16,544 bases of DNA from an uncultured Clostridia bacterium (GTDB lineage: Bacteria; Bacillota; Clostridia; Christensenellales; Borkfalkiaceae). The translations under genes and the position numbers were made by a program. A model generated the notes under the pieces. It worked only from the letters and a program-made list of their open reading frames with translations, had not been told where the DNA came from and made no database searches. Where the stretch lies: NCBI GenBank assembly GCA_947627125.1, contig CANQUY010000025.1:1-16544 (forward strand), given 5' to 3'. Of this stretch, positions 1-7,431 are shown one piece after another; position 1 is the stretch's first letter, and every line of letters begins with the position of its first letter.

Positions 1-2
1 CC

Positions 3-1358
3 TTCGACTTCGTCTCCCAAAAGGGGCTCGCCTTTACCGTGCTCTTTGCCGACCCCATCACCGACAAGGAGCTCTTGGGCGAACAGGTGATCCGTCCCCT
101 CCTCCGCTATGAGGGAACGCCCAAAGCGGAGGACGTGGGCAAACAGATCACCTCTCCCGAAAAGCGCACCGAGAGCGACCTTACTAAGCTCTCCGAAGAG
201 GTGCTTGCTGGCAACCCCGTGCTCTTTTTCGAGGGCATGGACGAGGCGATCATCGTCGGCACCAAAAAGGTATTCGTGCGCGCCATTGCCGAGCCCTCCA
301 CCGACGTCGCCGTCAAGGGTCCCCGCGAGGGCTTTATCGAGGACGTCAAGATCAACACCTCCCTTGTCCGCCGCCGCCTCAAGACGGGGGAACTGCGCAT
401 CGAAACCTTAGAGGTCGGCCGCCGCTCCAAGACGGTGGTCGCGCTCTGCTATCTCGAAGGCACCTCCGTGCAGAAAACGGTGGAGGACGTCAAGAAAAAG
501 CTCGGCGAGATCGATATTGATATCGTTCCCGATTCGAGCTATCTCACCCACTTCCTCTCCTCCCGCCCCTATTCGCTGGTGAAACAGATCGGCACGACCG
601 AAAAGCCCGACATCTTCTGCGCAAAGATCGCGGAGGGTCGCGTCGGTCTGCTCGTGGACGGCTCCCCCATTGCGCTCACCCTCCCCTATCTCATTGTAGA
701 GGATTTCCAGTCGAGCGAGGACTACTTCGTCCCGCCCTACCGCGCGACGTTCACCCGCATTCTGCGCTTTTTATCGCTGTTTGTCGCGATATATCTGCCC
801 GCTTTTTATGTGGCGGCCCAGCTCTTTAAGCTCCAGCTTTTCCCCGTGAAACTCCTGTTGACGATCGCGGGAAGCATTCGGGATATCCCCTTTTCTCCCT
901 CGCTTGAAATGCTCCTCGTGCTCTTCGTGCTCGAAGTTTTAAACGAGGCCTCCATCCGCATGCCGAAGTATGTGGGCATGGCGCTCTCCGTCGTCGGGGC
1001 GCTCGTCCTTGGGGAAACGGCCGTGTCGGCAGGGTTCGTTTCCACCCCTGCGATCATCATCATCGCGTTCTCGGGGATCGGCCTCTACGCCGTACCCAAC
1101 CTCATTGAACAGACGAGTGTCCTGCGGCTCATGATGCTCCTGATCGCAGGCAGTGTGGGGACATACGGCATCATTCTCGCGACGGCCTTTATCCTTCTCT
1201 ATCTCGTCACGACGGAAAATTTCGGCGCACCCCTTTTGGCCCCGTTTGCGCCGCTGATCGGGCGGGACCTTCGCGACAGCGTCGTGAAATACAATCTCGG
1301 GTCACTCAAACTCAGGCCCGAAACGCTCGGAAGCAAGAACAAGAGGAGGCTGAAATGA
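3..1358 (+). CDS. gerAA: Spore germination receptor subunit A (GerA family), 5' end missing
   Basis: A-subunit of a GerA-type nutrient germinant receptor, an inner-membrane complex of dormant spores that senses small molecules with the B and C subunits. The frame is open from base 3, so the N-terminus lies left of the window; the GTG at 39 falls inside the conserved core (VLFADPITDKELL) and is not a true start. Family signatures include a KGPREGFIEDVKIN segment followed by LVRRRLKTGELR, VDGSPIALTLP with FQSSEDYF, and the C-terminal NFGAPLLAPFAPL. An N-terminal soluble part (about 240 visible residues) precedes about five hydrophobic segments, the first starting near ILRFLSLFVAIYL. The last codons overlap the next gene as ATGA (1355-1358). 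Function is inferred from family; the germinant cannot be read from the sequence. Confidence 0.95.
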   Translation, partial: FDFVSQKGLAFTVLFADPITDKELLGEQVIRPLLRYEGTPKAEDVGKQITSPEKRTESDLTKLSEEVLAGNPVLFFEGMDEAIIVGTKKVFVRAIAEPSTDVAVKGPREGFIEDVKINTSLVRRRLKTGELRIETLEVGRRSKTVVALCYLEGTSVQKTVEDVKKKLGEIDIDIVPDSSYLTHFLSSRPYSLVKQIGTTEKPDIFCAKIAEGRVGLLVDGSPIALTLPYLIVEDFQSSEDYFVPPYRATFTRILRFLSLFVAIYLPAFYVAAQLFKLQLFPVKLLLTIAGSIRDIPFSPSLEMLLVLFVLEVLNEASIRMPKYVGMALSVVGALVLGETAVSAGFVSTPAIIIIAFSGIGLYAVPNLIEQTSVLRLMMLLIAGSVGTYGIILATAFILLYLVTTENFGAPLLAPFAPLIGRDLRDSVVKYNLGSLKLRPETLGSKNKRRLK

Positions 1359-2425
1359 ACAAGATCTCATCCCGTCAACTCTATTTCTTCCTCGCCTGCG
1401 TCATGCCCGCGGGAAAGCTCCTCGTTCTGCCCTCTCTCCTCGCCCAATATGCAAAGAACGACCTGCTCTTTCCCATTCTCATCAGCTATCTCGTGCAGGC
1501 GGCCGTCGTCTTTTCGGTGCTCCTCGCGGCAAAGAAAAATGCGAGCCTGTACGGCCTCTTGGAAAACACCTTCGGCAGGGTCGCAAGTATCGTAATTTTG
1601 AGCATATTATCAATATTTTTCTTCTATGCTGCGCTCTTGCCCCTCCTCGAACAGCGGCTGTTCGTGCAGAGCGTCTTTTATGACACTCTCCCCTCGCTCG
1701 CCGCATTCGCCCCCTTCTTTGTGTTCAGCGCGTACCTCTGCGCAAAGCCGCTCTCCTCGCAGGGACGGGTGTGGGACATTCTCGGCCCCATCTCGATCGC
1801 GGGGCTCCTCGGGATCCTCGTCCTCTCCGTCGGTTCTGCCGATTTCGGCGCGCTTCTGCCCGTCGGCGGGGGAGGGTTGGGAACGTTCAAGGCCCTCTCC
1901 GTATCCTCCGGCTGGTTCTTCGACGGGGCGGTCCTTCTCATGCTGCTCGGGCGAATCGACTACAAAGAGGGCACGGCGTGGAAGGGGACCCTCTTCTACC
2001 TCGCGGGCGGGCTCGGCGTTCTCTTATTTCTCGCAGTGTTCTATGCCGTGTTCGGCGACCTTTCGATGAACCAATACTTTGCGATCACCAAGACCTCCAA
2101 GTACTTCTCGGGGATCACCGTGCTCGGCAGGATCGATTACGTCTTTATCTACGCCCTCGCCCTCGTCATGGCGTTTTGGTGCGCGATCCCTCTGCAGGCG
2201 GGGATCGACTGCTACCTTCAGCCTTTCGGAAGAGAGAAACATCTCGCGACGATCTTATCCGTTGCCGTCAATCTCTGCTTCCTCGTTCTATTGTACCTAT
2301 TGGACAACCGCTTCGGCGAAATTTTACGCTGTATCACGGGGCCGCTGTTCTGGATCTTTCCCGCATTCTGCGTCCTGCTGCCGCCCCTTTCTTTGCTCTT
2401 GAGGAGGCCGAATGAACGCTCGTAA
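1355..2425 (+). CDS. gerAB: Spore germination receptor subunit B (GerAB-type permease)
   Basis: B-subunit of the germinant receptor, a member of the spore-permease branch of the APC amino acid/polyamine transporter superfamily; in characterised receptors this subunit binds the germinant. The 356-residue product is close to the usual family length and is almost entirely hydrophobic, with about ten predicted membrane segments (for example VVIFSVLL-like and LLFLAVFYAVFGDL stretches). The start overlaps the A gene stop by 4 nt and is preceded by a strong AGGAGG 5 nt upstream of ATG, so translation is coupled. Its 3' end overlaps the C gene by 14 nt. Residues that would define the ligand are not recognisable by eye. 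Confidence 0.93.
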   Translation: MNKISSRQLYFFLACVMPAGKLLVLPSLLAQYAKNDLLFPILISYLVQAAVVFSVLLAAKKNASLYGLLENTFGRVASIVILSILSIFFFYAALLPLLEQRLFVQSVFYDTLPSLAAFAPFFVFSAYLCAKPLSSQGRVWDILGPISIAGLLGILVLSVGSADFGALLPVGGGGLGTFKALSVSSGWFFDGAVLLMLLGRIDYKEGTAWKGTLFYLAGGLGVLLFLAVFYAVFGDLSMNQYFAITKTSKYFSGITVLGRIDYVFIYALALVMAFWCAIPLQAGIDCYLQPFGREKHLATILSVAVNLCFLVLLYLLDNRFGEILRCITGPLFWIFPAFCVLLPPLSLLLRRPNERS

Positions 2426-3593
2426 ATTTGTAAAGACGATTCCGATGAAACTCTATCTCATCCTGCTCGCCGTCATTCTCTTTGCCTTTTTCTCGAACGA
2501 TTTCGGGCTCGTGGACGTACAAAAAACCGCAGTCATTTTGGCGGCGGGGATCGATAAAACGGAGGACGGCTACACCCTGACCTCGCAGATCGCTGTTCCC
2601 AAGGGGAGCGACAGGACGACGGGCGGGACCTCTTCCGTCGAGATCGAAACGGAGGGCAAGACGGTGTCCGACTGCATCACCATGCTCTATGCCAAGACGG
2701 GATGGGTGCCCAAGCTCGTGTTCTGCAATCTGCTCCTCCTGGGGGAAGAAACGGCGAAGGAGAACGTGTTCGGCGGCCTCGACTACTTTCTCAGGAGCGA
2801 CTATATGTCCGACTCCTGCTATCTGGCCGTCTGCGAGGGTATGGCAAAGGAGGTCCTCTCCTCGCAGAGCGCAGTGGACGACGCTTCCTCGCTCGCCATC
2901 ACCAAGCTCTTTTCGGATGCGGCGGTGAAGTCGGGCAAGGTCATGCCGAATACCCTCAAGGACTTCTCAATGTCCTACTACGGCGTTTCAAAGAGCGGGT
3001 ATCTCCCCTATGTGCGCATGGCCGATCAGGAGGGGGCGCAGGAATCGGGCGGAAACGAGAGCTCGGGCGGCTCCGGCGGGCAGGAAAAACCGCAAAAGAT
3101 CTATTCGGCCGACGAAACAGCGGTCTTTCAGGACGGAAAGATGGCGGCCCTGCTTGGTTCGGACGAAACGCTCGCCTTCTCCCTTCTGAAGGGGGAAGTG
3201 TTCGCGGGGACCTTCAACGCAATGGATGAGGACAAGGTCATCACGCTCACCGTGCTCGAAAACAGCGGCGGGATCTCCCTCGAAACGAAGGAAAGCCCGA
3301 AGGTAAAACTCGCTTTGAACCTCACCGTCCGCATGTGCTGCAAGGGGACTTCCACCCCTATCGACGACCTCTCCTCGGACGAAGTTTCGGAGGAAACGCT
3401 GCGCTCGGCAGAGCAAATTTTGAAGGGTTATGTGCAGAAATTGTGGGATATTTGCAAGAAAAGCGGGTGCGATCTCTTTGAGCTGAAGCGGGATCTCTAC
3501 CGCTCCTCCATGAAGAAATTTTCCGAGCTCAAAGACCGTATCCCCATTGACATCCCCGCCGAGATCGAGGCGAAAGTCAGAACGAAGAGCTGA
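2412..3593 (+). CDS. gerAC: Spore germination receptor subunit C (GerAC family), no lipobox
   Basis: C-subunit of the GerA-type receptor, normally an outer-leaflet lipoprotein. At 393 residues it has the usual length. An N-terminal hydrophobic helix (about residues 12-28, KLYLILLAVILFAFF) is followed by the family-typical start of the mature domain (VDVQKTAVILAAGIDKTEDGY). GAGGAGG sits 5 nt before the ATG inside the 3' end of gerAB. Unusually there is no cysteine after the hydrophobic segment: the first Cys is about 85 residues in (VSDCITMLY), so lipid modification by Lgt looks impossible and the helix probably acts as an uncleaved anchor. A Gly/Ser/Glu-rich linker (about residues 205-225) separates the N- and C-terminal domains. 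The gene ends 3 nt from the convergent hemolysin III gene with no terminator. Confidence 0.9.
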   Translation: MNARKFVKTIPMKLYLILLAVILFAFFSNDFGLVDVQKTAVILAAGIDKTEDGYTLTSQIAVPKGSDRTTGGTSSVEIETEGKTVSDCITMLYAKTGWVPKLVFCNLLLLGEETAKENVFGGLDYFLRSDYMSDSCYLAVCEGMAKEVLSSQSAVDDASSLAITKLFSDAAVKSGKVMPNTLKDFSMSYYGVSKSGYLPYVRMADQEGAQESGGNESSGGSGGQEKPQKIYSADETAVFQDGKMAALLGSDETLAFSLLKGEVFAGTFNAMDEDKVITLTVLENSGGISLETKESPKVKLALNLTVRMCCKGTSTPIDDLSSDEVSEETLRSAEQILKGYVQKLWDICKKSGCDLFELKRDLYRSSMKKFSELKDRIPIDIPAEIEAKVRTKS

Positions 3594-3596
3594 CGC

Positions 3597-4259
3597 TCAG
3601 AGCATCATCACAATGCTTGCGAATTGCAGTACTGTGCCCAAAATCGTGAAGAGGTGCCAGACAGAGTGAAAGTAGCGGACCTTCTTGCCGAATGCGAAGA
3701 ACCCGATCCCGACGGTATAGGCGATCCCCCCGAAGAGGAGGAGAAGCACGCAGGTCAAAGAAACCGTGTTCAGGAGCATGGGCAGAAACGCGACGGCGAG
3801 CCACCCGCCCACGACGTAAAAGACCATGGAAATGCTCTTGATGACGATATTGTTCATTGCAATGGCGTTCATTGTGATCCCCGCAACGGCAATGCCCCAT
3901 TCAACGGCGAGAACGGCCCATCCCATTGCAGTATTGTAGAGCGGAATGAGGCAGTAGGGCGTATAGGTGCCCGCGATGAGCAGAAAGATCGTACAGTGAT
4001 CGAAGATGCGGAACACCCGTTTCCCCCTGCCGCTCGGCAGGAAGTGATAGAGCGCGCTCATTGTGTACAGGACGACGATCCCGAAGCCGAATGCCGACAC
4101 GGCGAGCATACGCACCGCGTTCCCCCAAGTGAGATAGAGAAGGACGGCCCACACGGCCAGCCCGATCGCCCCGCCCACAATGTGCGAAACGGCGTTGAAG
4201 ATCTCCTCCCCCTTGGTATAGAGAGGTTTTGAAAGTTTTTTCTCGATGACAGCTTCCAT
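3597..4259 (-). CDS. trhA: Hemolysin III / TrhA-type PAQR membrane protein
   Basis: Seven-helix integral membrane protein of the PAQR/hemolysin III family; bacterial TrhA members are linked to membrane-energetics and fatty-acid homeostasis, and the hemolysin label is historical. The 220-residue product shows the family's metal-site motifs: His in NAVSHIVGG, the S-x3-H pair in MSALYHF, an Asp-containing FDHCTIFLLIAGTYTP, and H-x3-H in the last helix (YFHSVWHLF). The frame is open 17 codons further upstream, but I chose the ATG at 4259 because GGAGG lies 9 nt before it and because MEAVIEKKL begins the normal N-terminus. It is convergent with gerAC (3-nt gap) and is probably monocistronic. Confidence 0.9.
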   Translation of the reverse strand: MEAVIEKKLSKPLYTKGEEIFNAVSHIVGGAIGLAVWAVLLYLTWGNAVRMLAVSAFGFGIVVLYTMSALYHFLPSGRGKRVFRIFDHCTIFLLIAGTYTPYCLIPLYNTAMGWAVLAVEWGIAVAGITMNAIAMNNIVIKSISMVFYVVGGWLAVAFLPMLLNTVSLTCVLLLLFGGIAYTVGIGFFAFGKKVRYFHSVWHLFTILGTVLQFASIVMML

Positions 4260-4289
4260 ACAAATTTGCCTCCGAAGTTCTTTTCTCCG

Positions 4290-4295
4290 ATGATA
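4290..4295 (-). promoter_or_regulatory. Extended -10 box for the hemolysin III gene
   Basis: On the minus strand TATCAT is preceded by TGC, giving an extended -10 (TGn-TATCAT) about 30 nt upstream of the chosen ATG. No good -35 is visible, as is common for extended -10 promoters. A perfect 9-bp inverted repeat (TTTGCCTCC at 4265-4273, GGAGGCAAA at 4303-4311) brackets it; one arm contains the SD. Confidence 0.45.
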
Positions 4296-4388
4296 GCACA
4301 GGGGAGGCAAAAAAGCTACCTATTGCTTTGAGGCTCTCCGCTACTCTGTTTTTGCCATTTTCTACGCAAAAAATACGGACTCTACCGC

Positions 4389-4421
4389 AAAAAAATCCCG
4401 CTCTACTCACAGTAGAGCGGG
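4389..4421 (-). terminator. Intrinsic terminator, strongest on the minus strand
   Basis: A perfect 11-bp stem (CCCGCTCTACT at 4397-4407, AGTAGAGCGGG at 4411-4421) with a 3-nt loop. On the minus strand it is followed by seven T residues, on the plus strand by a weaker T-run. It lies upstream of the hemolysin III gene and about 460 nt beyond the zinc-ribbon gene stop, so it most likely ends the gal operon transcript, with repeat array A lying between stop codon and terminator. Confidence 0.8.
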
Positions 4422-4488
4422 CAATTTTTATGCACTTATTGTTGATTTCGGCGGTTTATTGCCCCTCCTTGGGGTGGAGCAACCGCAT

Positions 4489-4522
4489 GCCCCCTCCTTG
4501 GGGAGGGGGGTAGGGGGCGGGG
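4489..4522 (+). repeat. CCCCTCC-TTGG-GGAGGGG repeat with G-quadruplex potential
   Basis: A C-rich/G-rich inverted repeat followed by TAGGGGGCGGGG. The G-part (4500-4522) has four runs of at least four G separated by 1-2 nt. Related copies lie at 11321-11354 (+) and 14983-15015 (-); a diverged copy precedes this one at 4461-4479. Confidence 0.7.
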
Positions 4523-4525
4523 CGC

Positions 4526-4557
4526 TCATTCTGAGGGAGAGAAGCGACCGAAGAATC
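4526..4557 (+). repeat. Array A, element 1: short TT-subfamily inverted repeat
   Basis: TCATTCTGAG near the start and GAAGAATC at the end frame a short GC-rich middle. This is the same inner stem (ATTCT/AGAAT) as the longer TT elements, but without the outer CCGCG/CGCGG arms. Confidence 0.6.
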
Positions 4558-4580
4558 CCCTTGAACGAAGTCCCGCGCCC

Positions 4581-4647
4581 GCCGCGTCATTCTGAGAAAC
4601 GGAGAAGGAACAAAGTCAAAGTGGACTAACCCGAAGAATCTCGCGGC
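4581..4647 (+). repeat. Array A, element 2: TT-subfamily inverted repeat
   Basis: Outer arms GCCGCG/CGCGGC (6 bp), inner arms ATTCT/AGAAT, with conserved unpaired TC/CT and GA/GA positions between. The interior carries a small AGTC/GACT hairpin. It matches the elements at 14577, 14747 and 15074 (+) and 11186 and 15884 (-). Confidence 0.75.
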
Positions 4648-4664
4648 GGATAGCCGTAAAGTAT

Positions 4665-4783
4665 GCGGCGAGATGCTTCGGTAGAACTTTCGTAGACTGC
4701 GTTCTACTCTCGTTCTACTTCGCGCTACGCGCTCGTGCCGCGCTTAGTGCAACAAGAATGCGCGCGGGGCAGCATGACGCCGC
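4665..4783 (-). repeat. Array A, element 3: long GC-subfamily inverted repeat
   Basis: Outer arms GCGGCG/CGCCGC, inner arms ATGCT/AGCAT. The interior has an extra 7-bp stem (GTAGAAC/GTTCTAC). It is about 50 bp longer than the 66-bp copies at 14661 and 14823 because other palindromic sequence is inserted near the right arm. Confidence 0.7.
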
Positions 4784-4807
4784 CAAACAAAGTCCCGTTG
4801 GTTTTAT

Positions 4808-4835
4808 GGGATCCTTCGCTGCGCTCAGGATGAGC
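4808..4835 (-). repeat. Array A, element 4: CC-subfamily short hairpin
   Basis: GGGATCCTTCGCTGCGC followed by TCAGGATGAGC. This folds as ATCCT/AGGAT, tandem G-A mismatches, GC/GC and a triloop on the minus strand. A truncated copy (GGTCAGGATGAGCG) follows at about 4840-4853. The same unit occurs at 11276, 15972 and 16023. Confidence 0.75.
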
Positions 4836-4883
4836 GGCTGGTCAGGATGAGCGTGGGGCCTCGCCCGGCCATTCCCAATCGCC

Positions 4884-5165
4884 TCAACGATACACAACGG
4901 CGAGCACAATGACGACAATGACGCCGAGAATGCCGACCACCCAGCCGACCGTCTTGAGCGTCCTTTCCTTCTTCGGATCCATGGGCGTATAGCCGCGCGG
5001 AACCAATGCGCCGCCGCACTTGGGGCACTTCGTCATGTGATCGAGGACCTTTTCGCCGCAGTGCGGGCAGGTCACGAGGTGCTTTTCGATCTGCGCCTGC
5101 CTCTTCTTGATCCGCTCCTGCTTTTTCCGCTCCTCGTCCTCGTAAACCGTCGTTTTTTTGCTCAT
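4884..5165 (-). CDS. Small zinc-ribbon protein with C-terminal membrane helix
   Basis: Unrecognised 93-residue protein. A charged, Lys/Glu-rich helical N-terminus (residues 10-29) is followed by a treble-clef/zinc-ribbon motif with Cys33, Cys36, Cys47 and Cys50 (CPHCG and CPKCG), a short linker, and one hydrophobic helix (about residues 72-91) ending in Tyr-Arg. This predicts a tail-anchored protein with the zinc ribbon in the cytoplasm. The ATG lies 5 nt downstream of the galM stop with no clear SD of its own, so translation is probably coupled to galM. Last gene of the gal operon; nothing in the sequence ties it to galactose use. Confidence 0.82.
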   Translation of the reverse strand: MSKKTTVYEDEERKKQERIKKRQAQIEKHLVTCPHCGEKVLDHMTKCPKCGGALVPRGYTPMDPKKERTLKTVGWVVGILGVIVVIVLAVVYR

Positions 5166-5170
5166 AAGTT

Positions 5171-6214
5171 TCAGTTTTTCACCGTATCGAACTTGTATGC
5201 CGCCGTGTAGGAATACACCTCGCCGACGTCTAAAATGGAGCTCCCCCGCGCGGCGTACTCCCTCACATTGACGTTGTTGGGGATCGCCTGCGTTTCGAGG
5301 CAGAAGCCCGCGCGCTTGCCGTAATAGTTGTTCTTTCCCTCCTGGTGGAGCCCGTTGCCCGCATAGAACTGCACGGCGGGCGCGTCGGTATAACAGCGCA
5401 TGCGGATCCCCGTCCTTCTGCTCTCCGCCGTGGCATAGAGAACGTACTCGCCGCGGGGATTCTTCAGCACGAAGCAGTGATCGTACCCGTTGCCCTGCCT
5501 CAGATCAACGTCCTCTGCGTCGATATCCCGCCCGATCTCCTTCATCTCGTTGAAGTCGAACGGCGTGCCCTTCACGAAGCGGTAGCCGCCCTCGGGGATC
5601 ATTGTGGGGCTCGTGGGAGTGATCATATCCGAATCGATCTGCAGGAGATTGTTGAGAATGCTCCCGTCCTTCTCGCCGTTGAGATTGAAATAGGCATGGT
5701 TGGTCAGATTGACCGCCGTCTTTTTGTCCGTTTCCGCGCGGTACGCTATTTTGAGCTCGCCGCCCTTGAAGGAATAGGTCACCTGCACGCTGAGATTCCC
5801 GGGGTAGAACTCCTCGCCGTCGGGAGAGAGAAGAGAGAGAACGAGATCGTCCCCCTTTTCTTCAACATTCCAGAATTTTCTGTTGAACCCGACCTTGCCG
5901 CCGTGGAGATGGTTCCCGCGGTCGTTGCAATACAGCTCGTACGTCTTTCCATCGATGGTGAGCTTCCCCTCGCCGATGCGGTTGCCGAAGCGGCCGATGA
6001 GCGCCCCGAGGTAGCCGCCGTTGCGTTCGTAGCTCGTGACGTTGTTGTAGCCGAGGAGCACGTCCGTGAGGTTCCCCTTCTTGTCGGGCACGACAGTGCT
6101 CTGAAGAATGCCGCCGTAGTCCAGCACGTTCACATAGGAATCGCCGTCGTGCAGCGTATACATTGTGACGTCCTTCCCTTCCAATGTCTTTGCGAAAAAC
6201 TTTTGTGTGATCAT
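5171..6214 (-). CDS. galM: Aldose 1-epimerase (galactose mutarotase)
   Basis: Cytoplasmic enzyme interconverting alpha and beta anomers of galactose, supplying the alpha form to galactokinase. The 347-residue length is normal. Residues matching the family active site are His104 (NHLHGG), His173 (LTNHAYFNL), Asp245 (GYDHCFVL) and the catalytic base Glu307 (FCLETQA). The frame continues 86 codons upstream into the galK region; I chose the ATG at 6214 because GAGGAG lies 7 nt before it and MITQKFFAK starts the domain. It begins 11 nt after the galK stop, in the same operon, and ends 5 nt before the zinc-ribbon gene. Leloir-type role inferred from family and context. Confidence 0.95.
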   Translation of the reverse strand: MITQKFFAKTLEGKDVTMYTLHDGDSYVNVLDYGGILQSTVVPDKKGNLTDVLLGYNNVTSYERNGGYLGALIGRFGNRIGEGKLTIDGKTYELYCNDRGNHLHGGKVGFNRKFWNVEEKGDDLVLSLLSPDGEEFYPGNLSVQVTYSFKGGELKIAYRAETDKKTAVNLTNHAYFNLNGEKDGSILNNLLQIDSDMITPTSPTMIPEGGYRFVKGTPFDFNEMKEIGRDIDAEDVDLRQGNGYDHCFVLKNPRGEYVLYATAESRRTGIRMRCYTDAPAVQFYAGNGLHQEGKNNYYGKRAGFCLETQAIPNNVNVREYAARGSSILDVGEVYSYTAAYKFDTVKN

Positions 6215-6225
6215 TGATTCTCTCC

Positions 6226-7425
6226 TCATTGATTTTCTGTATTGATCTGCCCCGCACCGCTTGCACGCAGGGAGGCCATAAGAACGCTGTCCTCGCCGAA
6301 CACGCGGGCCATGCCTTCCGCATACTCCCGCTCCCGCCCCGTCCTCACAAGGGCGAGCACGACGCCCGCAAAGCCGCCGCCCATGATGCGGAACGCCCCG
6401 TCCTTGATGAGCTCCTCCGAGAGCTTCAGCGCGAGCGGCAGGGGCTGGATGACGCTGCCGGGCACAAAACAATTCTGCAACAGCTTGCAGGAACTCTCTC
6501 CGCTCCTCTGTACTTGCTCCAAAAACAGGGGCGTATTGCCCGTCTTGAGCGCAACGGCCGCAAGTTCGACCCGCTCATTCTCCTCGAAGAAGTGAATGCT
6601 CCTGAGAATGGCCCGTTCGCTGACCCGCTTTTTGAGGGCGGGAAGACGGCTGTAGAGCTCCTCTTTTCCGACCTCGCGGAGATATTTCTTGCCGAAGAAC
6701 GCCGCAACGTCCCCCATTTCCTTGCGGATGGCAGCATAGTGGGAAGTGAGAGAAGCATGCGAGCCGCCCGTGTTCGTCAGAATGACGGAATATCCCCTGA
6801 GCGGGGGAAGGGGAGTGACGGAGGGAGCGGCGGGGTCCTTGAAATCGATCTTATGGAACCCGCCGAACGCGACGCCGCACTGGTCCAACAGCCCGCACGG
6901 CTTTCCGAAATAGACGTTCTCCGCAAACTGCCCCGCCTGCGCTTCCTCAAGGGGAGTAAGGCTTCCGCCGAACGCAAGAGCGTTCTCGATCGCGGCGACA
7001 AGCACGGAGAATGCCGCGGAGGACGAAACGCCCGCCCCGCGGAAGATGCTGCTCGCAGTATAGGCCGTGAAACCGCAGATATTCCCTCTCTCCCGCAAAA
7101 AGGCAAGCACGCCGCGCACGAGGGATACCGACTTGCCCCGTTCCTCCTCCCGCGCCGCAAGGTCGGAAATGTCCACGCGGATGGGAGAATGCCCCTCGGA
7201 AAGGATCTCGACGACATGTTCCCGCGGCAGAACGGCGGCGAGAATGTCGCAGGAAAGGGCGGAAACGAGGACCTTGCCGCAGTTGTGGTCGGTATGGTTC
7301 CCCACGATCTCCGCACGCCCGGGGGAGGAGAACCAAAGGGCCTCCCCTCTCCGCTCGGGCGGCAGTTTTGCACGCAGCCTCTCCCTGCGCAGAGCGGACC
7401 TTTTTCCTTCCGAAAAATGCTGCAT
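6226..7425 (-). CDS. galK: Galactokinase (GHMP kinase family), N-H-T-D variant
   Basis: ATP-dependent kinase forming galactose 1-phosphate. The 399-residue product has the three GHMP motifs: sugar-binding GRAEIVGNHTDHN (residues 36-48), the ATP loop RGAGVSSSAA (129-138) and GGGFAGV near the C-terminus (349-355). The catalytic Asp is kept (CGLLDQ, Asp181). In the first motif His44 and Asp46 are kept, but the usual Glu is Asn43 and the usual Tyr is His47. I associate this NHTDH form with a clostridial subfamily annotated as galactokinase, so substrate range is less certain. No SD precedes the ATG; a consensus-like promoter ends 6 nt before it, suggesting a leaderless mRNA. No galT or galE lies next to it. 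Confidence 0.9.
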   Translation of the reverse strand: MQHFSEGKRSALRRERLRAKLPPERRGEALWFSSPGRAEIVGNHTDHNCGKVLVSALSCDILAAVLPREHVVEILSEGHSPIRVDISDLAAREEERGKSVSLVRGVLAFLRERGNICGFTAYTASSIFRGAGVSSSAAFSVLVAAIENALAFGGSLTPLEEAQAGQFAENVYFGKPCGLLDQCGVAFGGFHKIDFKDPAAPSVTPLPPLRGYSVILTNTGGSHASLTSHYAAIRKEMGDVAAFFGKKYLREVGKEELYSRLPALKKRVSERAILRSIHFFEENERVELAAVALKTGNTPLFLEQVQRSGESSCKLLQNCFVPGSVIQPLPLALKLSEELIKDGAFRIMGGGFAGVVLALVRTGREREYAEGMARVFGEDSVLMASLRASGAGQINTENQ

Positions 7426-7431
7426 GGGTAG

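Noticed and set aside
3624..4232. 202-codon plus-strand frame opposite the hemolysin III gene
   Set aside because: Low-complexity, charged product without homology signs, antisense to a well-supported membrane protein.
4328..4513. 61-codon plus-strand frame between the hemolysin III gene and array A
   Set aside because: It runs through the terminator stem and into the G-rich repeat; no SD.
5345..7431. Long plus-strand open frames (290 and 405 codons) across galM and galK
   Set aside because: They are antisense shadows of clearly conserved enzymes with all catalytic motifs on the minus strand; GC-rich codon use keeps the opposite frame open.
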